Shown here: positions 1 to 5,579 of the stretch, piece by piece
Numbering within the stretch: the stretch's first letter is position 1
Layout: the number at the start of each line of letters is the position of its first letter
Assembly: GCA_005877225.1 (NCBI GenBank)
Contig: VBPK01000107.1
Location: 1 to 13,486 of the forward strand
DNA from: Nitrososphaerota archaeon
GTDB lineage: Archaea > Thermoproteota > Nitrososphaeria > Nitrososphaerales > Gagatemarchaeaceae
DNA: 13,486 bases
Direction of reading: 5' to 3'
Program-made: the position numbers and the translations under genes
The notes under the pieces: generated by a model
The model's input: only the letters and a program-made list of their open reading frames with translations
What the model was told of the DNA's origin: nothing
Databases searched by the model: none

Positions 1-113
1 TCCTGAATTTCCGCTGTCAATGATTCCCCGGGTTTGACGCGGATCACCGGTTCTAAGATGGGGTCGAGGCGATACCTCAATCCAATCCCCTTGTAGGAGA
101 CTCTATTGGGCAT
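1..113 (-). CDS. Acetamidase/formamidase-like protein, N-terminal part (cut by window edge)
   Basis: The minus strand is open from an ATG at 113 to the window edge (37 codons, no stop). The visible stretch contains LDPILEPVIRVKPGES, which resembles the N-terminus of the acetamidase/formamidase family (typical pattern W-N-x-I-x-P-V-L-x-V-x-P-G-D/E-x-V near residues 15-35). Members of that family hydrolyse short amides to ammonia and a carboxylate in the cytoplasm. The start is supported by the TATA-like box at 135-142, read on the minus strand as TTAAATAT and centred about 25 bases upstream, which fits a leaderless mRNA. The gene diverges from the M20 peptidase at 170. Only the N-terminus is visible, so the family call rests on one motif and no catalytic residues can be checked. 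Confidence 0.6.
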   Translation of the reverse strand, partial: MPNRVSYKGIGLRYRLDPILEPVIRVKPGESLTAEIQ

Positions 114-134
114 GGGCGGCTCTCGCCACGTACC

Positions 135-142
135 ATATTTAA
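135..142. promoter_or_regulatory. TATA box shared by two divergent genes
   Basis: ATATTTAA reads as a TATA-like box on both strands. Its centre is about 25 bases from the ATG at 113 (minus) and about 31 bases from the ATG at 170 (plus), so both genes would have leaders of zero to a few bases. I see no second A/T-rich box in the 56-base gap. That one box serves both directions is inference. Confidence 0.55.
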
Positions 143-159
143 CACTGCCATGCGTAGAG
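136..159 (+). repeat. Promoter-region segment, imperfectly repeated at 1815-1839
   Basis: The segment TATTTAAC-(n)-CCATG-(n)-GCGTAGAG at 136-159 recurs at 1815-1839 with the same order of blocks (TATTTAAC, CCAT, GCGTAGAG) and one base of length difference. At 136-159 it lies just upstream of the M20 start. At 1815-1839 no credible ORF follows at leaderless distance. It may be a duplicated promoter piece or chance. Confidence 0.3.
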
Positions 160-169
160 TTAGTCTTAA

Positions 170-1534
170 ATGAAGTCGAGGACCTTTTATCCAGGTTTGA
201 CTAAGAAGCCCGAGGAAAAAGATCGCAAGATACTAAGGCGTATTGAGGAGAACGCAGGCGATGAATTCGCTTTTCTCCGAGACCTGATCAAGGTTCCCAG
301 TCTTCCCGGAACGAGAGCCGAGGGTCAAGCGCAGAGGGTCGTACGGAACAAACTTCAACAGATAGCCGGTGTCGCGATAGATGAATGGGAACCCGACCTC
401 CGCGCGATAAACAGGTACAGGTATCATCCGATCAGGGAGCGAACTGACGGATGGAACTATGACGGAAGACCTGTAGTTGTTGGTATGATGGATGGCTCGA
501 GTGAGCGCTCCCTAATACTGAATGCCCATATCGACGTCGTCAGCCCTGAGCCACTCTCCGCGTGGACTACGAGTCCGTGGGATGCGGGCACCAGTGGCGG
601 GAAGATGTTCGGAAGAGGAGCAAACGACACCAAGGGCGGATTGGCATCGATAATTTACGCAGTGAAGAGCCTCGTGGAGTGTGGCCTCAGACCCAAAGGG
701 AGAGTGATAATCGAAAGCGTTCCAGAAGAGGAGTTTGGAGGAGGCGGCACTATCGCAACCCTTCTTAAGGGCTATACGGCTTCCGCTGCACTCGTCGCAG
801 AGCCGTCGGGTGTGGGGAACCTGTGCCTGGGTTCGGGCGGCTCAAGATTCTTCAAGATTCGGTTACTTGGACGGTCCGAGGCCCCACAAGCCTATCGCAG
901 AGGGGTCGACGCGATTGAAATGGGTTACAGAATATACGCGGCACTTGTTAAGTTCAATTTGGGCAGGGAGAGGAGGCTGCGTGGCAAGCACCCATCTTTT
1001 GAACGGAAGGGCGAAGGAGTCATGTTCGGTGACGGAAGGCCCACCAATCTGGTCGTCGGGAGGTTTAGTGCCGGAGATTTTCCTGCAAAGGTCCCAGGCT
1101 GGGCAACGATGGAAGGAAGAATAGGTTTTCCTGTTGGAGAGAGTGGTGATGAAATTCGCAAGGATCTAGCTGATGCTGTCCTGGAGGCAGCGGCGGAGCT
1201 CCCATGGCTCTCCGCCCACCCGCCCACCGTAGACTGGTTCAACGCCCAGAGGGAGCCTTACGAGCTGTCACCGAGTGAGCCATTTATCCAAACAGTTCGT
1301 TCCTGCATACACAGGACGCTTGGACGGCCACCGACAACATTCTCCACGCCATCATCCTCCGACGCCGTTTTCTTCGCGAATAGAGTCGGGAAATTCGGAG
1401 GAGTTCCGGTCGCAGTGTACGGTCCTGGCGGAGGCAACGCTCATGGGCCAGATGAATTCGTCTACCTGAGCGAGATAATCCAAACGACAGGGGCCATCGC
1501 CCTCACGCTAAAAGACTGGTGTGGGTTCAACTGA
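170..1534 (+). CDS. M20 family zinc metallopeptidase / deacylase (ArgE/DapE/CPG2 type)
   Basis: A 454-aa cytoplasmic two-zinc hydrolase of the family that includes acetylornithine deacetylase, succinyl-diaminopimelate desuccinylase and carboxypeptidase G2; it should cleave an N-acyl or peptide bond. The visible metal and catalytic set is complete: H120-x-D122 in LNAHIDVV, bridging D153 in GANDTKGG, E187 (general base) and E188 (metal) in PEEEFGGGG, E211 in VAEPSG, and H425 in GGNAHGPDE. The dimerisation domain lies at about residues 220-330. There the usual 'G-x-x-x-H' is GRSEA, with Ala238 where the family normally has a His that reaches the partner's active site. No signal peptide or TM segment is seen. 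The start has a TATA-like box about 31 bases upstream and no SD. Substrate cannot be told. The next intact plus-strand gene, at 1934, has its own promoter. Confidence 0.9.
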   Translation: MKSRTFYPGLTKKPEEKDRKILRRIEENAGDEFAFLRDLIKVPSLPGTRAEGQAQRVVRNKLQQIAGVAIDEWEPDLRAINRYRYHPIRERTDGWNYDGRPVVVGMMDGSSERSLILNAHIDVVSPEPLSAWTTSPWDAGTSGGKMFGRGANDTKGGLASIIYAVKSLVECGLRPKGRVIIESVPEEEFGGGGTIATLLKGYTASAALVAEPSGVGNLCLGSGGSRFFKIRLLGRSEAPQAYRRGVDAIEMGYRIYAALVKFNLGRERRLRGKHPSFERKGEGVMFGDGRPTNLVVGRFSAGDFPAKVPGWATMEGRIGFPVGESGDEIRKDLADAVLEAAAELPWLSAHPPTVDWFNAQREPYELSPSEPFIQTVRSCIHRTLGRPPTTFSTPSSSDAVFFANRVGKFGGVPVAVYGPGGGNAHGPDEFVYLSEIIQTTGAIALTLKDWCGFN

Positions 1535-1566
1535 TTCTATTCGTGAAACGAGGGTTACGTGGTGTC

Positions 1567-1690
1567 ATCGACCTCGCTCTGAACTATATGGTGAACAGGC
1601 ACGAGGCGAACAGGTTCATCTCACAGATTCTGATGCTCCACACCCGCGCAGGCAGTGGTGCAACTGAATGATTAGAAGAATGCCAGCTCT
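1567..1690 (+). pseudogene. Relic of a HerA-like ATPase gene (C-terminal part)
   Basis: This stretch aligns base for base with 3712 onward of the HerA-like gene in this window. The first 57 bases match at 51 positions, and four of the six differences are synonymous third positions (both read IDLALNYMVNR, apart from Leu to His at the next residue). The middle has diverged, then a 15-base block (GTGCAACTGAATGAT) is identical, ending at 1672. One extra base puts the second part in another frame, and the residue after N-D is now TAG. Similarity fades by about 1690. There is no Walker A part or usable start, so this is not a functional gene. The synonymous pattern suggests a diverged paralogue that later decayed. 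Confidence 0.75.
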
Positions 1691-1902
1691 GGAAATCCGC
1701 TGGGGCTCGTTCGCTAGCCACGTTTTTGAGCCGCAGGTAATTCCTTTGATCATTCCCTTCTTCGAAAGGGATCTCATCTTCGCGTCTTCGGATCGAGATA
1801 TTAGCTGAAAATCGTATTTAACCGCCCATGTGCGTAGAGAGACCTCCAGGTAACTCTGGAAACTCCTGCCTGGTTGCTCACCAATGCGAGGCCGACCTTG
1901 GG
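1691..1902. other. Intergenic stretch without a supportable gene
   Basis: I found no ORF on either strand with a promoter and protein-like composition here. It holds a small inverted repeat (TCCCTT-CTTCGA-AAGGGA, about 1756-1773) and the repeated promoter-like segment at 1815-1839. Short ATG frames at 1828 and 1884 close within 30 codons and are not supported. Confidence 0.5.
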
Positions 1903-1910
1903 ACTTAAAT
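1903..1910 (+). promoter_or_regulatory. TATA box of the zinc-protein gene
   Basis: ACTTAAAT is centred 27 bases upstream of the TTG at 1934, the spacing expected for a leaderless archaeal transcript. It supports the TTG start, because an in-frame TGA at 1928 leaves no upstream alternative. Confidence 0.55.
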
Positions 1911-1933
1911 CCCCAATCCAAATAATGTGATGC

Positions 1934-2149
1934 TTGGTCCGCGGCTTTTGTACCAAATGCGGAAGGGAGGTCGGAGGCTGGTTCAAGGCCCCCGCCTGGC
2001 AGTGCCCGAGATGCAAAGGACTATACTGTGAGAGGTGCCCGAAGCGCACGGTCGGAAGGTGGTTCAAGAAACCGGTATGCCCCGAGTGCCGAATCGAGCT
2101 AGCGGAGGTCTCACACGTTCCGCGTATCGAATACCAGAATCGGTTCTGA
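1934..2149 (+). CDS. Small eight-cysteine zinc protein with cross-brace-like spacing
   Basis: A 71-aa protein starting at TTG with four CxxC pairs: C6/C9, C24/C27, C32/C35 and C49/C52. The spacing C-x2-C-x14-C-x2-C-x4-C-x2-C-x13-C-x2-C can bind two zinc ions and matches the order seen in FYVE/RING-like cross-brace domains; the central CPRCKGLYCERCP resembles the FYVE core. The protein also looks internally repeated: CxxC-x7-GWFKxPxxxCPxC (residues 6-27) and CxxC-x5-GRWFKKPVCPEC (32-52), so two tandem zinc ribbons are an equally good model. It has no enzyme motif or TM segment. It could bind nucleic acid, protein or lipid. I know no named family for it. It stands alone with its own promoter, next to the HerA relic. 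Confidence 0.75.
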   Translation: MVRGFCTKCGREVGGWFKAPAWQCPRCKGLYCERCPKRTVGRWFKKPVCPECRIELAEVSHVPRIEYQNRF

Positions 2150-2293
2150 GAGGGAGGGGTGATATTAGCCCGGGCTGAATCAGTCCGGTCGATGGATTGC
2201 CGCTAGAAAGACGTTCCCTGATTCTTATCGCACTCGCACTTGCCTGTCGTTCGGCCCGCGGCGGAGGGAAACAAGCCACCCGTACTGTACCTC

Positions 2294-2300
2294 CTTATAT
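2294..2300 (+). promoter_or_regulatory. TATA-like box before the 52-aa ORF
   Basis: CTTATAT is centred 33 bases upstream of the ATG at 2330, which would give a leader of about 7 bases. This is the main reason for choosing 2330 over starts further upstream in the same frame. Confidence 0.4.
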
Positions 2301-2329
2301 GGGGAGATGGTTTGATATCTGTGATATCA

Positions 2330-2488
2330 ATGCTCGACCAAGAAACGCTCGAGGACGAAGAATTTCGAAGGCAGTTGAGGAGGGTCTTGAAGAAGCCGAT
2401 GAGGTGGTATCCCGAGAGAGCCGACAGACTCGTCAGGGGAGCAACGCGTGGTAGACAAAGAACTGTGCGACTTCATCGGAAAGGTTGA
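2330..2488 (+). CDS. Small hypothetical protein (52 aa)
   Basis: Not recognised. The frame is open from further upstream, but the first ATG at a sensible distance from a TATA-like box is 2330. The product is charged and looks helical (LDQETLEDEEFRRQLRRVL at its start), with no Cys pair, TM or signal. Its last 14 codons overlap the next small ORF in the +1 frame. Its sequence before the overlap looks protein-like and its tail (RGRQRTVRLHRKG) looks random, so the real protein may continue in the other frame. It could be a genuine small gene or the first half of a frameshifted gene of roughly 95-100 codons. Confidence 0.4.
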   Translation: MLDQETLEDEEFRRQLRRVLKKPMRWYPERADRLVRGATRGRQRTVRLHRKG

Positions 2489-2618
2489 GGCAGCGTATTC
2501 GAGGCGGCTTCTCAAGTCCTGGGAGAGAGACCTAGAGTCCTTTCCAGAAAATTCGAGGCAGCTGGAAGAGGTAATCGACTTGAAAGCGAAGATGTGTCTA
2601 ACCGCTCAGCGTCGATAG
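2448..2618 (+). CDS. Small hypothetical protein (56 aa), overlapping the previous ORF
   Basis: Starts at GTG 2448 with an SD-like AGGGGAG at 2435-2441, and ends at TAG 2616-2618. The product is a charged helical peptide (for example LLKSWERDLESFPENSRQLE) with no recognised domain. It overlaps the 52-aa ORF by 41 bases in the +1 frame, so it could be translationally coupled to it, or the two could be pieces of one gene split by an indel near 2440-2460. It is followed by the HerA-like gene 115 bases later, which has its own promoter. Confidence 0.4.
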   Translation: MVDKELCDFIGKVEAAYSRRLLKSWERDLESFPENSRQLEEVIDLKAKMCLTAQRR

Positions 2619-2706
2619 GTAGCATCAGTCGCTCTCAAGATGACCGTAGAGGTGGCAATCTCTCCGCAGGTCGAGGAGGAGAATTTCGTCCCACCGATGT
2701 AGTCGG

Positions 2707-2715
2707 TTAATTATT
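2707..2715 (+). promoter_or_regulatory. TATA box of the HerA-like gene
   Basis: TTAATTATT is centred about 23 bases upstream of the ATG at 2734. A second A/T-rich run (AATAATAA, 2723-2730) lies closer to the start. A leaderless or nearly leaderless transcript is likely, and there is no SD. Confidence 0.4.
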
Positions 2716-2733
2716 CCTCGCCAATAATAAGTC

Positions 2734-4227
2734 ATGTGGCGTCCAACTGTCCCCGAAACTAACCTCCCCTTCCTTCGACTTGGGGGAGTGCTTTCGGAGG
2801 TGGGGTTGCAGGGGCGGGAGCCCCCTCTCCTGACGATACCCACGAATACGCTTCGCAGACACGTCTGCGTCCTCGGGAGGAGCGGCGCTGGAAAGAGCTT
2901 CACCGGGATGGTCCTCGTCAACGAGCTGCTCAAACAGAAGGTGCCCGTGATGGTCCTTGACCGCACGGGAGAGTTCGCCAACGCCCTCCGGGCTCTTCAG
3001 GGGGTCATCATCTATGAGCCGGGCGGGAAGCTCTCAGTCTCCCCCTTCACGTCCAGCGACAGCAACCTCAGCGACGGCGTCGAGGGGGCCGTCTCCCTGA
3101 TGGAGCACTACCTTCACGTCTCGATCGGCTCAGGGATGACTCCGCTCCAGTCCCGGATCCTGAGGGAGGCCCTCCTGAAGTGCTACAGGTCGCTTCGTCA
3201 GGCTGTCACTGTCTCGGAGCTCCTCAACCAGCTGCGCCTCATCCAGGAAAACTCGAAGTACCTGAAGGGGTGGGCGGAGAGCGTAGAGGCGATCGTCTCC
3301 CGACTCTACCCCTTCTCGACAGGGACCCTGGCGAAGGTCTTCGACTCTGAGAAGCCGACCCTCAGCCCTGAAGCCGTCTTCAAGGAGGGGGTGCACGTCG
3401 TCAATCTCGGGGTGCTGGAGACGGACGAGGCCAAGAATCTCCTGAGCCAGGTCCTCATCAAGGAGGTCTTCGACTACGGTAGGAAACTCGGACCTCTCGG
3501 CGACCTCCGCTTCGCGCTTCTAGTCGACGAGGCGCACCACCTCGCCCCGAATCTCCGCGACTACTACAGCGTCCTCGAGAGGTATGCGATTGAGCTCCGA
3601 AAGTACGGGATGGGGCTCCTTGTAATCGCGACGAGGCCGACCCTAATCAGCGAGAACATCCTATCGAACTGCAACACGGTGATCTGCCACCAGCTGACGA
3701 GCAGCAAGGACATCGACCTCGCCCTGAACTACATGGTCAACAGGCTCGAGGCGGACAGGTTCATCTCCGACATCCGGACCCTCGGCACGGGTGAGGCCCT
3801 AGTGCAACTGAATGATACAAGGAACCCGAACCCGGTGAGGTGCAAGGTCGGCCTGCCGGAGCATCGGTTCCTTCTGGAGGTGAAACCAGCCGTTCAGGAG
3901 CTTTCGGCGGCCGCCACCGCAAAAAAGGGCGACAAAGCAGAACTGAACGAACCACTGCCTCCTCGGCAAGACTCCGCGTGGAATGTATACGCGGACCTAC
4001 CTGACTGGGCAAAAGGCGCTGTCAGTCAAGCGTACGCGAGCGGAGGAACGGTGCTGATCAAGAGCCTGATCGATCAGGGGCTCTCGAACAGGGAGATCAA
4101 GGAGATGATTCACGGGCCGTACAGCGTCTTTTCGGCCTACGGCACGACCCTTAAGCTAACCGAGCTGGGGAGAAAAATCGCGGTGATTCATGGCGGGAAA
4201 CCCAAGACGCCACAGATTCAGAAATAG
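2734..4227 (+). CDS. HerA-like (DUF87) hexameric ATPase
   Basis: A 497-aa P-loop ATPase of the HerA/FtsK group, which includes DNA translocases for end resection and mobile-element functions. Walker A is GRSGAGKS at residues 48-55. A second conserved block is VMVLDRTGEF (72-81, the position of HerA 'D-x-x-G-E'). Walker B is ALLVDEAHH (261-269, D265/E266), followed by the sensor-like IATRPTLIS near 298-306. Only about 47 residues precede Walker A, too few for the HAS beta-barrel of classical HerA. The C-terminal 90 residues (about 410-490) look like a separate helical, possibly winged-helix, module. No nurA, mre11 or rad50 is nearby, so a resection role is not supported by context. A partial decayed copy lies at 1567-1690. 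The gene is rich in G/C at third codon positions compared with the following one. Confidence 0.85.
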   Translation: MWRPTVPETNLPFLRLGGVLSEVGLQGREPPLLTIPTNTLRRHVCVLGRSGAGKSFTGMVLVNELLKQKVPVMVLDRTGEFANALRALQGVIIYEPGGKLSVSPFTSSDSNLSDGVEGAVSLMEHYLHVSIGSGMTPLQSRILREALLKCYRSLRQAVTVSELLNQLRLIQENSKYLKGWAESVEAIVSRLYPFSTGTLAKVFDSEKPTLSPEAVFKEGVHVVNLGVLETDEAKNLLSQVLIKEVFDYGRKLGPLGDLRFALLVDEAHHLAPNLRDYYSVLERYAIELRKYGMGLLVIATRPTLISENILSNCNTVICHQLTSSKDIDLALNYMVNRLEADRFISDIRTLGTGEALVQLNDTRNPNPVRCKVGLPEHRFLLEVKPAVQELSAAATAKKGDKAELNEPLPPRQDSAWNVYADLPDWAKGAVSQAYASGGTVLIKSLIDQGLSNREIKEMIHGPYSVFSAYGTTLKLTELGRKIAVIHGGKPKTPQIQK

Positions 4228-4235
4228 CCAGCAGC

Positions 4236-4247
4236 TTTTTCAATTTT
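4236..4247 (+). terminator. T-rich terminator after the HerA-like gene
   Basis: Two T runs (TTTTT at 4236-4240 and TTTT at 4244-4247) begin 9 bases after the stop codon. Archaeal RNA polymerase commonly terminates at such tracts without a hairpin, and none is evident here. Confidence 0.4.
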
Positions 4248-4396
4248 CAGCATCTTCTCCCCATCAGAGATTTCGTCGCCAGTCCTTGTCAGTTGATGAA
4301 ATCCTTTCAACGTTACGGTGATCAATCCCACAATCGCCAGCTGACCAAAACGAATTGGGGCAAGCTCGGAACCGTGAGTAATTTCTAGTCTTCAGA

Positions 4397-4403
4397 CTTA
4401 TAT
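4397..4403 (+). promoter_or_regulatory. TATA box of the membrane-protein gene
   Basis: CTTATAT is centred 53 bases upstream of the ATG at 4453, predicting a leader of about 26 bases. No SD is visible in that leader. An in-frame TGA at 4435-4437 rules out an upstream ATG. Confidence 0.4.
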
Positions 4404-4452
4404 GTGAAGGAAAACGAATTGCCTCAAGTCGTTGTGACTTGGCCTGACCAAG

Positions 4453-5238
4453 ATGTCGGCCGACGAAGACCATGCGATTGACGAGTGGAAGGAGGCGCGT
4501 TCCATAATGGCCAGACTCGACGGGAACCTTCACGATTTGCGGAAGTATGGATTCTCCTTCGTTACTGCGCTTCTGACAGCAAATGCGCTGCTCGGCCAGG
4601 TAAAGGACACCGTGATACCCACCACGGCGAAGTTGATGGTATTTGTCGTCACGCTTGGCCTGATTATTGCACTGAATCTACTGGATAGGGACTACACACT
4701 CTTTGAGAAGGCCACGTCTCTGAGGGCCGTAATCTTGGAGAAGCGATTGAATCTCAATATTACCGACACAATCAGGGTATTCTACGATAGGCAAGCCTGG
4801 TGGAAATTCATACTTCTGCTGTACATCATTTTCATTGGTCTCACTACAGCGCTGGGGTATTACGCACTATCACAGGGTGCTTCGCCCAGTCAGGCTGATG
4901 CAAACTATATGATAGTCGCGGGAACAATTGCGTTCGTTATTGTTGTGCTAATTCAAATCCTCGACCTCGCAAAAGGGGGAGACTGGTCTAAGGATAGGAA
5001 AACCCTTGTAGACTGGGACCTCGACAGGAAAACCGTAACCGCTGGAAGTCCGGTCAGAATCACCCTGACGAACCTGAGCAAGAAGACGTTAACCCTAGAG
5101 GCAAATTCCCCTTCCCTTTGGAGGATAGAGTCACGGACCGGAGACGTTAAGGGTGGATCGGGACCCACAAGAGATAGAGACCTCGGGATACTTGGAGAGC
5201 TACGACTGGCTTTGGCCGACGCAGGCCATGGATCCTAA
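4453..5238 (+). CDS. Four-TM membrane protein with cytoplasmic or extracellular beta domain (frameshifted)
   Basis: Not a named family. The N-terminus (1-32) is charged. Hydrophobic segments lie at about residues 33-50, 57-77, 117-139 and 151-172, with a charged 40-residue loop between TM2 and TM3. From about 178 the sequence becomes beta-rich (KTVTAGSPVRITLTNLSKK), like the start of an Ig-like or BsuPI-like domain. After about residue 230 the frame turns into unlikely protein (GGSGPTRDRDLGILG), while the +1 frame continues a sensible beta domain to 5443. The natural product is therefore probably about 330 aa, and this ORF ends in about 27 out-of-frame residues. Third-position G/C is lower than in the flanking HerA and APC genes, which may indicate different ancestry. 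Confidence 0.65.
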   Translation: MSADEDHAIDEWKEARSIMARLDGNLHDLRKYGFSFVTALLTANALLGQVKDTVIPTTAKLMVFVVTLGLIIALNLLDRDYTLFEKATSLRAVILEKRLNLNITDTIRVFYDRQAWWKFILLLYIIFIGLTTALGYYALSQGASPSQADANYMIVAGTIAFVIVVLIQILDLAKGGDWSKDRKTLVDWDLDRKTVTAGSPVRITLTNLSKKTLTLEANSPSLWRIESRTGDVKGGSGPTRDRDLGILGELRLALADAGHGS

Positions 5239-5443
5239 TCTGTACGATCTGAAAGTCTCGTTGGTGGGAAGAAAGGTGGCAAAAGTCGACGCTGACAGCA
5301 AACTCGAGTTCAAGGCAATAGCCACAATCCAGGTTCTCCCAGCGAAATCGGAAACCGAGCCAGACATGACCGTGAAACTAGTAAACTCAGAAGAGCATGG
5401 GAAGCCAATCCCCGGAACCCAAAAAGCTCAACCCAGCGGGTAA
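5129..5443 (+). pseudogene. C-terminal part of the membrane protein, displaced into the +1 frame
   Basis: This frame is open from just after a TAG at 5126-5128 to the stop ending at 5443. It encodes a plausible continuation of the upstream beta domain: a Trp-rich segment (ESYDWLWPTQ) followed by a strand-like stretch (LYDLKVSLVGRKVAKVD), as in Ig-like folds of bacterial and archaeal envelope proteins. It has no promoter, and an ATG/GTG start would remove the first strand, so it is best read as part of the gene beginning at 4453. The total span, 991 bases, is one more than a multiple of three, consistent with a single-base insertion or a two-base loss. A sequencing error or programmed frameshift is also possible. 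Confidence 0.6.
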
Positions 5444-5548
5444 TTCTTCACCCTCTGGAGTGGGCACGACGGCCGAAACACGTCGTCCTATAGCATAACC
5501 GTCTTCGAGGACGAAGATAGAAGCTCCTTGGCTACGGCCCCTCCCTAG

Positions 5549-5556
5549 CTATTAAT
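5549..5556 (+). promoter_or_regulatory. TATA box of the permease gene
   Basis: CTATTAAT is centred about 27 bases upstream of the TTG at 5580. This spacing supports a leaderless mRNA beginning at the TTG; the nearby ATG at 5555 is in a different frame that closes after 12 codons. Confidence 0.5.
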
Positions 5557-5579
5557 GGAGGCCGGACCAAAGCGAAGCG

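Noticed and set aside
881..920. Compensating indels in the M20 gene that would restore a His in the dimerisation domain
   Set aside because: An adjacent frame does contain a His here, but the actual frame keeps the family-like R-R-G-V-D-A-I-E pattern and same spacing, so a simple substitution is the better reading.
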